DNA of 23,332 bases, from positions 1 to 23,332 of the IMG/VR virus record IMGVR_UViG_3300045242_000125; one strand, written 5' to 3'. The DNA comes from a virus. Position 1 is the first letter of the stretch. The number at the start of each line of letters is the position of its first letter. Of this stretch, positions 1 to 5,183 are shown piece after piece. The notes beneath the pieces were generated by a model that saw nothing but the letters and a program-made list of their open reading frames with translations, did no database searches and was not told the DNA's origin. The translations under genes and the position numbers were made by a program.

Positions 1-2
1 CC

Positions 3-242
3 GCGAGCTTCTTGCGCCTTGGCACCGAAGCTACTGCGAATGCGCTGCTGCTGTTCAAGATCAAGAACCATGCGCAGGTCGAGGATCAGACGATGACCAT
101 CCGACAAGTCATTTCTGCCGATGCCATCCAGTCGATGATCGACGCCGCCTACGCCGAAGCGCCGCGCGTCGTGAAACTCGGGATGGAAAATTATGAGCGC
201 CGCGTCGTCGCCGGCAATAAGGAAATGGAGACCGCCGCATGA
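3..242 (+). CDS. 3' end of an unrecognised phage protein (partial at window edge)
   Basis: The reading frame is open from the left window edge to a TGA at 240-242, so the gene most likely begins outside the window. An internal ATG at 93 with GAGG about 8 bp upstream could be a start giving a 49-residue protein. The sequence before that ATG also reads like real protein, so I favour a truncated longer gene. The C-terminal part looks helical and charged. I recognise no family. Its stop overlaps the start of the IS110-like gene (ATGA), so the two are probably translationally coupled in one early operon. Confidence 0.45.
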   Translation, partial: ASFLRLGTEATANALLLFKIKNHAQVEDQTMTIRQVISADAIQSMIDAAYAEAPRVVKLGMENYERRVVAGNKEMETAA

Positions 243-1111
243 GATCCCCAGACAGAACGCAGACCGAAATCATCGATGACTTGCGCAGTCTTCACCGCGA
301 GCGACGCTATGCCATGAAGGTGCAGCAGAAGATCGACCGCGCCCTCGAAGCATTCGTGCGCAATAACGCTACGACGTGGTCGTTCGACATGGCGGAAGAC
401 GAACGCGAGAAGATCAATCGCGAGGTCAAGGCGATCATCGCAGCGGCGCGCAAGGACGGCACTGGACTTCCCCGCATCGTCGAGCTCGTCGGCACCACCG
501 ACCGCGCGCGTGGGCCGTTCGACGCGGTGCGCGAGGCGGCCGAGAAAAACATGGAGCAACTCGCCGCCAAGCTGCCGGTCATGGCGTGGATCAACACTGT
601 CAACGGCGCTGCCGCGCTCGGCCTCGCCACCATCATCGCCGAGACGGGCGACCTCGCCAATTATAAGGGGCCGGCAAAGGTGTGGTCGCGGCTCGGCTAC
701 GCACCATTCGATGGCAGCGCGGGCTCGACGTGGAAGCGCCCGACGTGGCGAACGCGCACGCTCTCGGCTGAAGAGTGGACCGAGCACCCCTTCAGCGGGC
801 AGCGCTACGCTTTGATCCACCAGATTTCGATCTGGTTAATCAACGCCCAATGGATCGGCGCCGACAAAAGCGAAAGCGGCGAGGGCGAGCCGGCCGGGTA
901 CTACGGATGGGTTTACAGCGAGCGGCGAAAGCACACAGCAGCGACGCATGCCGATTGGTCGAAGCAGCACAGTCGCATGGATGCGCTGCGCGTGGCCATG
1001 AAGGCGTTCTTGCGAGATTTGTGGTGTCAGTGGAATGACCGCCCCATGCCGGCGCGGCCTGAAACCGAGTTCGCGCCGAAGCCAAAACCGAAACGGAAAA
1101 CAAAGTCATGA
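239..1111 (+). CDS. IS110-like Transposase_20-domain protein without the DEDD domain
   Basis: A 290-residue protein. Residues 1-110 are charged and helical (probable coiled coil). Residues 116-158 match the helix-hairpin-helix start of the Transposase_20 domain of IS110/IS116/IS902 recombinases: a VNGAAALGLATIIAETGDL-type stretch, then AKVWSRLGYAP. The Gly-Ser-Ala-Gly-Ser at 159-163 lies where IS110 enzymes carry their catalytic Ser; S160 and S163 are candidates. Residues 186-260 resemble the remaining helices and end in AFLRDLW. The Lys-rich tail suggests nucleic-acid binding. IS110 enzymes normally carry an N-terminal RuvC-like DEDD nuclease domain, and I see no counterpart, so DNA cleavage in the usual way seems unlikely (inference). 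The gene is coupled to the one upstream, and its last codons lie inside the leader of the RNA-like array that follows, suggesting a protein-RNA pair. Family call fairly sure; function unknown. Confidence 0.72.
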   Translation: MRSPDRTQTEIIDDLRSLHRERRYAMKVQQKIDRALEAFVRNNATTWSFDMAEDEREKINREVKAIIAAARKDGTGLPRIVELVGTTDRARGPFDAVREAAEKNMEQLAAKLPVMAWINTVNGAAALGLATIIAETGDLANYKGPAKVWSRLGYAPFDGSAGSTWKRPTWRTRTLSAEEWTEHPFSGQRYALIHQISIWLINAQWIGADKSESGEGEPAGYYGWVYSERRKHTAATHADWSKQHSRMDALRVAMKAFLRDLWCQWNDRPMPARPETEFAPKPKPKRKTKS

Positions 1112-1115
1112 TCAG

Positions 1116-1218
1116 AACTGCGGTCGCCAGTCGAGCCTTGATGCCCAGGGGCAGCGTGCGACCGCATGCGCGCGGCCAAGCGAGGCGTGATGCCCAGAAG
1201 TCGTTTGCCGCGCGCTCT
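1116..1218 (+). repeat. Guide-like unit A
   Basis: Stem 1 arms lie at 1119-1127 and 1158-1166; stem 2 arms at 1168-1176 and 1207-1215. Loop 1 (1128-1157) carries GTCGAGCCT and GGGGCAGCG around TGATGCCCA. Loop 2 (1177-1206) carries AGCGAGGCG and GAAGTCGTT. The leader CAAAGTCATGATCAG (1101-1115) overlaps the last codons and stop of the upstream gene and recurs before unit C. Confidence 0.75.
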
Positions 1219-1232
1219 CTTTCACCACCTCG

Positions 1233-1335
1233 AACTGCGGTCGCCACTCGATGGCTGATGCCCAGGGAAGCGCTGCGACCGCATGCGCGCGGCCAGAAAG
1301 CCAGTGATGCCCAAAAAGCCGCTGCCGCGCGCTCT
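1233..1335 (+). repeat. Guide-like unit B
   Basis: Stem 1 arms at 1236-1244 and 1275-1283, stem 2 arms at 1285-1293 and 1324-1332. Loop 1 carries CTCGATGGC and GGGAAGCGC; loop 2 carries GAAAGCCAG and AAAAGCCGC, each around TGATGCCCA. The unit follows unit A after only 14 bp and lacks the 15-bp leader shared by A and C. Confidence 0.75.
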
Positions 1336-1359
1336 TCTTTCTCGGCTACGTCCAGGGAC

Positions 1360-1465
1360 GCAAATGGTGCGGGCAGTGCGGGGCTCGCCACGAAAGGTGC
1401 CCTCGGGCCCTGGGCGTTTCCAACTACTGACTCCCGGCAAGGGCACCGGCTCGCACACCATTTGC
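1360..1465 (+). ncRNA. Nested palindrome between units B and C
   Basis: Perfect outer inverted repeat GCAAATGGTG (1360-1369) / CACCATTTGC (1456-1465). It can be extended by CGGGC (1370-1374) against GGCTCGC-side bases (1449-1453) across a 2-nt bulge. Inside lies GGTGCCC (1396-1402) / GGGCACC (1441-1447). The element fills most of the 149-bp gap between units B and C and does not share the unit consensus. It could be a structured RNA (scaffold or processing signal), a small inserted repeat, or a DNA site; I cannot decide which. Confidence 0.45.
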
Positions 1466-1484
1466 AAGGCAAAGTCATGATCAG

Positions 1485-1587
1485 AACTGCGGTCGCCAAT
1501 CGAGCCTTGATGCCCATGAGCACGGTGCGACCGCATGCGCGCGGCCAAGATACTTCTGATGCCCAAAGCGCAAGTGCCGCGCGCTCT
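1485..1587 (+). repeat. Guide-like unit C
   Basis: Stem 1 arms at 1488-1496 and 1527-1535, stem 2 arms at 1537-1545 and 1576-1584. Loop 1 carries ATCGAGCCT and TGAGCACGG; loop 2 carries AGATACTTC and AAGCGCAAG, each around TGATGCCCA. The 29 bp at 1470-1498 are identical to 1101-1129, so unit C together with its leader looks like a duplicate of unit A with changed variable segments. A CT-rich tail follows the last stem, as in A and B. Confidence 0.75.
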
Positions 1588-1642
1588 TCTTCTTCTCAGG
1601 TCTAAAAAACACAAGTGCGTAAGCCAAACTAACGGTTGACAC

Positions 1643-1846
1643 ATGACCGAAAAACTACCTTTCACCCAGCAGTCCATTCGCCGCGCCATAGAGGCGGCTC
1701 GGAAGGCGGGCCTGCACGTGCTCGCCATCCGGGCCGATGGCACGGTGATTGTCGGCGAACACCCGGTCGACGGCAGCAAGCTGGTGCCGACCGCGCCGCA
1801 GACGGGCGACGAAGCCGAACGCGCGTATTGGGAGACTGTTAAATGA
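1643..1846 (+). CDS. Small conserved-type protein preceding the integrase
   Basis: A 67-residue protein with an N-terminal amphipathic helix (IRRAIEAARKAG) followed by a beta-like HVLAIRADGTVIVG segment. Small proteins of this style often sit immediately upstream of integrases in rhizobial prophages (recollection, not checked). Its TGA overlaps the integrase ATG (ATGA), so the two are translationally coupled. No clear Shine-Dalgarno precedes the ATG at 1643. An overlapping ORF in another frame (1636-1842) is rejected as a shadow. It could be an integrase accessory or excisionase-like factor, but no HTH is evident and I assign no function. Confidence 0.7.
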   Translation: MTEKLPFTQQSIRRAIEAARKAGLHVLAIRADGTVIVGEHPVDGSKLVPTAPQTGDEAERAYWETVK

Positions 1847-2913
1847 AGGTGCGGCTGAAATACCTGAGCATCGAGCGCTCCAGGCACGGCAAGGAAGTCG
1901 CCTATGTCATCGCTGGATCAGGCAAGCGCCGCCGCATTCGAATCCGCGAGTCGTTCGGCTCCCCCGGTTTCATGGCCGCCTATGAGACCGCGGTCGTCGA
2001 GCTAGGACAGCCGGTTGCACCGGGCAAGTCCGCTGAGCCAAAGAAGGGTACGCTGCGCTGGCTCGCCGGGCAGTATTTTGCCTCGCCGGTCTTCCGTAAT
2101 CTCGATCTGAAGTCACAAGGGGTGCGAATGTCCGTGATCGAGAGTTGCCTGCGCGAAGCGACGCCTCGCCCGATGGCCGAGTGTCCGTTGACAATGTTCG
2201 GCCCGAACCAAGTTCGCCTGCTGCGCGACCGCCGGTCAGCCCAGCCGGGCGCCGCCAACAACAGAATGAAATACTTATCCGCGATGTTTGGCTGGGCGCT
2301 CGAGAACCTGCCCGACGCGGTGACGAGCAACCCGGTGCGCGACGTTCAAAAGCTGAAATACGAGAAGACCGGCTTCCGCCCCTGGACCGAGAGCGATCTG
2401 GCGAAGTTCGAGGACGCCTATCCGGTCGGCACCAAGCAGCGGCTGGCCTTGGCGCTGCTGCTGTTCACCGGCGCGCGGCGATCCGACGTTGTCGACCTGG
2501 GCCCCGCCTGCGTGCGCGACGGCATGATCCGTTTCGTGCCTAAGAAGACCAAGCGCATCCGCGGAGAGGCAACGCCGAAGCCCTACCTGCCCGAACTGGC
2601 GCGGATCGTGGCGGCCACCAAGCTGCAGGGCCGTGAGACCTTCCTGGTGACCGACTACGGCAAGCCGTTCAGCGTCGCCGGGTTCGGTGGCTGGTTCGCC
2701 GAGCAGTGCCGCCGGGTCGGACTCGACGACTGCACCGCCCACGGCTTGCGCAAGCTCGGCGCCATGCGGGCGGCAATGGCAGGCGCCTCGCACTACCAAC
2801 TGATGGCGGTCTACGACTGGTCCACCCCGGCGCAGGCGCAGGCGTATATCAACCTTGCCGAGCGCGCCCGCGGCGCCGCTGCGGCGATGGGGTTCCTGGC
2901 AAAACGGGGGTGA
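1843..2913 (+). CDS. int: Tyrosine recombinase (phage integrase)
   Basis: 356 residues, the usual length for a phage integrase. The N-terminal half (about 1-175) fits arm- and core-binding domains. The catalytic domain shows box I TGARRSD (R212), a beta-hairpin Lys region PKKTKR (about 234-237), HGLR (H300, R303), a Trp in place of the second His (W326 in YDWST), and the nucleophile Tyr335 in AQAYI. It would catalyse site-specific integration and, with an accessory factor, excision. It starts at an ATG overlapping the stop of the 67-residue gene. No attachment core is identifiable with confidence; repeated GTTCGCAC motifs start 13 bp after the stop codon. The gene is intact. Confidence 0.95.
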   Translation: MKVRLKYLSIERSRHGKEVAYVIAGSGKRRRIRIRESFGSPGFMAAYETAVVELGQPVAPGKSAEPKKGTLRWLAGQYFASPVFRNLDLKSQGVRMSVIESCLREATPRPMAECPLTMFGPNQVRLLRDRRSAQPGAANNRMKYLSAMFGWALENLPDAVTSNPVRDVQKLKYEKTGFRPWTESDLAKFEDAYPVGTKQRLALALLLFTGARRSDVVDLGPACVRDGMIRFVPKKTKRIRGEATPKPYLPELARIVAATKLQGRETFLVTDYGKPFSVAGFGGWFAEQCRRVGLDDCTAHGLRKLGAMRAAMAGASHYQLMAVYDWSTPAQAQAYINLAERARGAAAAMGFLAKRG

Positions 2914-2925
2914 GGAATTCGAGTC

Positions 2926-3101
2926 CGACGTTCGCACCCTTCGTTCGCACCTTTTTATTTATTAGTAAAATCAAACACTTACGACCACGGTGGCAGGAGT
3001 GGAGGGACTGCAGAAAGTTAGCGGTCTCAAATACTTACCCGAAAGTGCGAACGTTTTCCGACCCCCATTTCATGGGCATAACCATAGCGACGTTCGCACC
3101 C
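2926..3101. promoter_or_regulatory. Cluster of GTTCGCAC motifs (arm-site or operator candidates)
   Basis: CGACGTTCGCACCC occurs twice exactly, at 2926-2939 and 3088-3101. CGTTCGCACC occurs at 2942-2951, and the inverted form GTGCGAACGT at 3045-3054. Four copies of an 8-bp motif in 176 bp directly behind int could be arm-type integrase sites or repressor operators. The sequence shows the repeats; the role is inference. Confidence 0.4.
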
Positions 3102-3130
3102 GCCACGGGCCGCCACAGGGCGCCACGGGC
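3101..3130. repeat. 10-bp tandem repeats, CGCCACGGGC type
   Basis: Three consecutive 10-mers: CGCCACGGGC, CGCCACAGGG, CGCCACGGGC. Weaker related decamers follow, and CCACGGGCC recurs near 3182. It is non-coding, extremely GC-rich and begins at the end of the last GTTCGCAC motif. Function unknown. Confidence 0.5.
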
Positions 3131-3306
3131 GCGTTTCGGGCCGCCCAGGGCCCAACGCCCCACCCCGACCCGCCGGGCGCACCACGGGCCGCCTGTGGGC
3201 GAAACGCCGAGCGAGGATTGCCAAATAGGGTAAAGGGGTGGGGCTTCCGATAGCGCGCTGCCCGCACTAGACTGCGGCTGGGTGTCAGAGCCCGGAAATA
3301 ACCTTG

Positions 3307-3338
3307 GGCGGATTCGGTAGCCCATATCCGAACCCGCC
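3307..3338. other. Hairpin in the intergenic region
   Basis: GGCGGATTCGG (3307-3317) pairs with CCGAACCCGCC (3328-3338): ten pairs, one A-C mismatch, and a 10-nt loop. No T-run follows, so it is not a classical terminator. It may be a protein-binding palindrome or an RNA structure in a leader. Confidence 0.4.
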
Positions 3339-3627
3339 GACGCGGCACGCGTTTCAAGCGCGCGCACGCAACGGACGCGCCTTGACGGGTGCGCCCTCCT
3401 GGCCAGTGTTGGCCGGGGGCGGGCGCCATGTCCAGGCCTCACGGCTAAAAGCGTCCGGCGGACCCGGTTATTTGTCCGCTCTGACCCCCCGGCTTTTCGG
3501 CACGGGGCTCATCGTGACGCACGACGCCATCCGCGACGCTAATCTCGACATCGGCAAAGGCCCGACTGGCTGGTTGGCCCGGTCGTGGTGCTTGCCGGCG
3601 ACGCCGAGTTCATGTGCGCGATTTAAC

Positions 3628-3633
3628 AGGAGG
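3628..3633 (+). promoter_or_regulatory. Ribosome binding site deciding the repressor start
   Basis: AGGAGG ends 10 bp before the ATG at 3644 and extends as AGGAGGGAGG. It favours this ATG over the in-frame GTG at 3614. Confidence 0.75.
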
Positions 3634-3643
3634 GAGGCTTGCC

Positions 3644-4051
3644 ATGCCAAACACGAAGACTCCTGACCTGATCGACCGGCACGTCGGCGGCAAGGTGCGG
3701 ATGCGCCGCCTGATGCTCGACATATCGCAGGCGAAGGTTGCCGACGCTTTGGGGATCACGCTCCAGCAGTTGCAAAAATACGAGAAGGGCAAAAATCGCA
3801 TCGGGGCGTCGCGCATGCAGCAGATCGCCCGCGTCCTGCAGGTGCCGGTTGCGTTTTTCTTCGAGGGAGCGCCGGGTGGTAACGGCGGCGCTGCCGCCGC
3901 CGCCGGTGCGGACGAGGTCCGCGATCTTCATGCATTTCTGGCGACGCCCCTTGGGGTCGCGTTAACCAAAACGCTGATGCGAATGGGCGACCGGCCGGTG
4001 CGCGCCCTCCTGGCTTTCGTGGAAGCGCTCGCTGACGAGGTGGAGCCATGA
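3644..4051 (+). CDS. XRE-family helix-turn-helix repressor
   Basis: 135 residues. Residues about 13-72 form an XRE/Cro-CI HTH domain: GKVRMRRLMLDISQAKVADA, then LQQLQKYEKGKNRIGASRM, then IARVLQVPVAFFFEG. This is the typical alphaproteobacterial small XRE type, with YEKG and VPVxFFFEG signatures. The rest is an Ala/Gly-rich linker and a helical C-terminal segment, probably for oligomerisation. The start was chosen by the strong Shine-Dalgarno. Its position between int and the late genes fits a lysogeny regulator. An operator-like cluster of CAGTATTC half-sites lies 69 bp downstream of its stop and is a natural candidate target (inference). A host-type regulator with another role remains possible. 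Confidence 0.88.
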   Translation: MPNTKTPDLIDRHVGGKVRMRRLMLDISQAKVADALGITLQQLQKYEKGKNRIGASRMQQIARVLQVPVAFFFEGAPGGNGGAAAAAGADEVRDLHAFLATPLGVALTKTLMRMGDRPVRALLAFVEALADEVEP

Positions 4052-4119
4052 GCCGCGCCATATCCGGGGCGATCTTCTGGCGGATGAGCCGCGAGTCACA
4101 TTTTAGCAACGAATGCTTT

Positions 4120-4178
4120 GAATACTGATTTTCTTTTCAGTATTCGCAGTATTCGACTTGCAATTACATTCGAATACT
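4120..4178. promoter_or_regulatory. Operator-like cluster of CAGTATTC half-sites in AT-rich DNA
   Basis: GAATACTG (4120-4127) and CAGTATTC (4138-4145) form a perfect 8-bp inverted repeat with a 10-bp spacer. A second CAGTATTC follows at 4147-4154, and CGAATACT at 4171-4178. The DNA is markedly more AT-rich than its surroundings and has TTCGAC (4153-4158) and TACTAT (4175-4180) in promoter-like spacing. It probably holds a promoter for the gene at 4216 overlapped by operators, perhaps for the adjacent XRE protein. Confidence 0.55.
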
Positions 4179-4215
4179 ATATTTTACTTTCATCAGAACA
4201 GGGGAGACACGGACA

Positions 4216-4341
4216 ATGACCAAGACCTTCGCTTTCCAAGTTGCAGTGAACGTAGCGGTGTTCGGGGTCGCGCTGCTGTTTGGCGCCGACTTCGTGGTGG
4301 CCGTCGGTGCTGGCCTCGGCGCGCAGCTCCTGTTCACCTAA
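4216..4341 (+). CDS. 41-residue hydrophobic membrane-type protein
   Basis: ATG at 4216 with AGGGGAG about 10 bp upstream, ending in TAA at 4339-4341. The product starts MTKTFAFQ and is then almost wholly hydrophobic with small residues (VAVNVAVFGVALLFGAD, then VVAVGAGLGAQLLF), suggesting one or two membrane helices. It sits behind the operator-like cluster and converges on the endolysin gene with an 18-bp gap. It is too short for family assignment. It may be a superinfection or lysis-related membrane peptide, but that is a guess. Confidence 0.5.
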   Translation: MTKTFAFQVAVNVAVFGVALLFGADFVVAVGAGLGAQLLFT

Positions 4342-4359
4342 CCGCCATGAATTGCCGCT

Positions 4360-4917
4360 CTAATCGTGTGGCGCGTCGACGGCCTGTGGCATCTCATCGC
4401 CCAACGGCACGACTTTGTCCGGCCTGCCGTCATAGTTTTCATCGGGGATGTTCTGAAACAGCAACGCCTCGCTTGCGCGGCGGCGCGTCAGTCCGGCCAA
4501 GACCTTGCCGCCGCCCTTGTTCCACCGTGCAAACTCTTTCGCGGCGCCGGCAAAGTCAGACGCGTTGACCTTCTTGAGCAAGGTTGATTTGGATAGGTTG
4601 CCCTCGCCGCAGTTGTACGCGAACGACACCAGTGCATCGAACTGCCACGGCTGCAACGGCACCTTGACCAGCCTGCGCACCGCGTCCTCGAAGCCCCGCA
4701 TGTCGGTCAGAAACTCTGCATTGCACTCGGCGCTGGACCAGACGTCGCCCATTGAGAACTTGCGGCCATGGTGATTGGTGTGGCCGAATCCGATTGTTGC
4801 GACACCCGCTGGGCATTTGTAAGCGGTGTAGTGATCCGGTCCGATCTTCTTCAGGCAGCCCTCGAAGTGCTTCACGAGGTTCGCGCCCGCGGCGGTCAGC
4901 TTGCGATCGTCGTTCAT
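4360..4917 (-). CDS. GH24 phage endolysin (lysozyme)
   Basis: 185 residues starting MNDDRK, with AGGGGAG in front of the ATG; a longer in-frame ORF upstream is not needed. Glycoside hydrolase family 24 signatures: catalytic Glu19 in KHFEG, then AYKCPAGVATIGFGHT with Cys35 and Thr41, matching the Cys-x5-Thr variant of the E/D/T triad. About seven extra residues sit between the Glu and this block compared with P22-type lysozymes. LQPWQFDALVSFAYNCG (about 88-104) and GLTRRRASEALLF (142-154) are further family landmarks. It would cleave peptidoglycan at lysis. No signal or SAR sequence is visible, so it should need a holin; the preceding gene encodes a membrane protein. Confidence 0.93.
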   Translation of the reverse strand: MNDDRKLTAAGANLVKHFEGCLKKIGPDHYTAYKCPAGVATIGFGHTNHHGRKFSMGDVWSSAECNAEFLTDMRGFEDAVRRLVKVPLQPWQFDALVSFAYNCGEGNLSKSTLLKKVNASDFAGAAKEFARWNKGGGKVLAGLTRRRASEALLFQNIPDENYDGRPDKVVPLGDEMPQAVDAPHD

Positions 4918-4931
4918 GTCATTCCGCTCCC

Positions 4932-5168
4932 CTATCGACCTGCAGGCGGAGGCACGATGCATTGCGAAAGCAGCTTCTGCACCTCCTTCTGAACGTCGAT
5001 GAATAGTTTTACGTTGTCCACACGCTGGGTGTTGAACAGCGAGCTTTGATAGTACACGAACCCGAGCAAAGCGAAGTTCATGACCACCAGCGACAGCGCC
5101 AACGGCTGTCCCTGCATGACCGCCATAAACCCTGTCGCTGCCTTCCCAACTTCTCCGCTGACCATCAT
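4932..5168 (-). CDS. Small one-TM protein of the lysis cassette (holin or spanin-like)
   Basis: 78 residues. A short polar N-terminus is followed by one strongly hydrophobic segment (about residues 23-43, ALSLVVMNFALLGFVYY) and a C-terminal amphipathic helix ending in a Cys and PPPAG. It lies 14 bp upstream of the endolysin and 15 bp downstream of the tail fibre gene, the usual place of lysis accessory genes. The single membrane segment with a helical soluble tail fits a holin or an inner-membrane spanin-like protein; sequence alone does not decide. Either of the first two Met codons may start it, and the Shine-Dalgarno is weak. Confidence 0.72.
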   Translation of the reverse strand: MMVSGEVGKAATGFMAVMQGQPLALSLVVMNFALLGFVYYQSSLFNTQRVDNVKLFIDVQKEVQKLLSQCIVPPPAGR

Positions 5169-5183
5169 TGGATTTCTCGCGCA

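Larger units (their letters stand above)
1101..1587 (+). ncRNA. Array of three two-hairpin guide-like RNA units
   Basis: Three units (1116-1218, 1233-1335, 1485-1587) of exactly 103 nt share the same framework. Each has two adjacent perfect inverted repeats: TGCGGTCGC/GCGACCGCA, then GCGCGCGGC/GCCGCGCGC, each enclosing 30 nt. All six loops read CA, nine variable bases, the constant TGATGCCCA, nine variable bases, T. About 67 positions per unit are identical in all three copies; the 36 others vary freely. The array begins at the stop codon of the IS110-like gene and is probably co-transcribed with it. Two loops with two guide-like segments each recall IS110 bridge RNA (target-binding and donor-binding loops). 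No targets were found in the window. The strand is inferred from the upstream gene. An ORF runs through the array, but identity at synonymous positions and paired stems favour RNA over protein. Confidence 0.7.
2914..3643. other. 730-bp gene-poor region with repeats and hairpins
   Basis: No convincing gene; ORFs here lack good starts and read like GC-rich shadows. Visible structure: four GTTCGCAC/GTGCGAAC motifs (2926-3101), an AT-rich stretch at about 2950-2985, a run of 10-bp repeats (3101-3130) within very GC-rich DNA to about 3200, a hairpin at 3307-3338, a short GTCCGgCGGAC palindrome near 3450, and a strong ribosome binding site at its right end. The attachment site and the repressor promoter could lie here, but neither can be pinned down by eye. 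Confidence 0.6.

Noticed and set aside
1101-1587. CRISPR array
   Set aside because: The variable blocks are only 9 nt, occur as pairs inside hairpin loops, and no cas gene is present; the unit structure does not fit repeat-spacer arrays.
1108-1605. 165-residue ORF through the array, starting at an ATGA overlap with the IS110-like gene
   Set aside because: It stays open because unit spacing happens to be multiples of three and stop codons are rare at this GC content; the antisense frames are open too. The shared blocks are identical at synonymous positions and form paired stems, while the blocks between vary at every codon position, so selection acts on nucleic acid and not on protein.
2914-2945. 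tRNA 3' end-like TTCGAGTCC suggesting an attachment core
   Set aside because: The flanking bases do not pair as a T-arm and no CCA or second copy is seen; too weak to call an att site.
3304-3666. 120-residue plus-strand ORF in the intergenic region
   Set aside because: No ribosome binding site, low-complexity composition, contains the hairpin at 3307-3338, and overlaps the well-supported repressor start in another frame.
4048-4125. 26-codon ORF overlapping the repressor stop (ATGA)
   Set aside because: Very short, without recognisable features, and running into the operator-like cluster.
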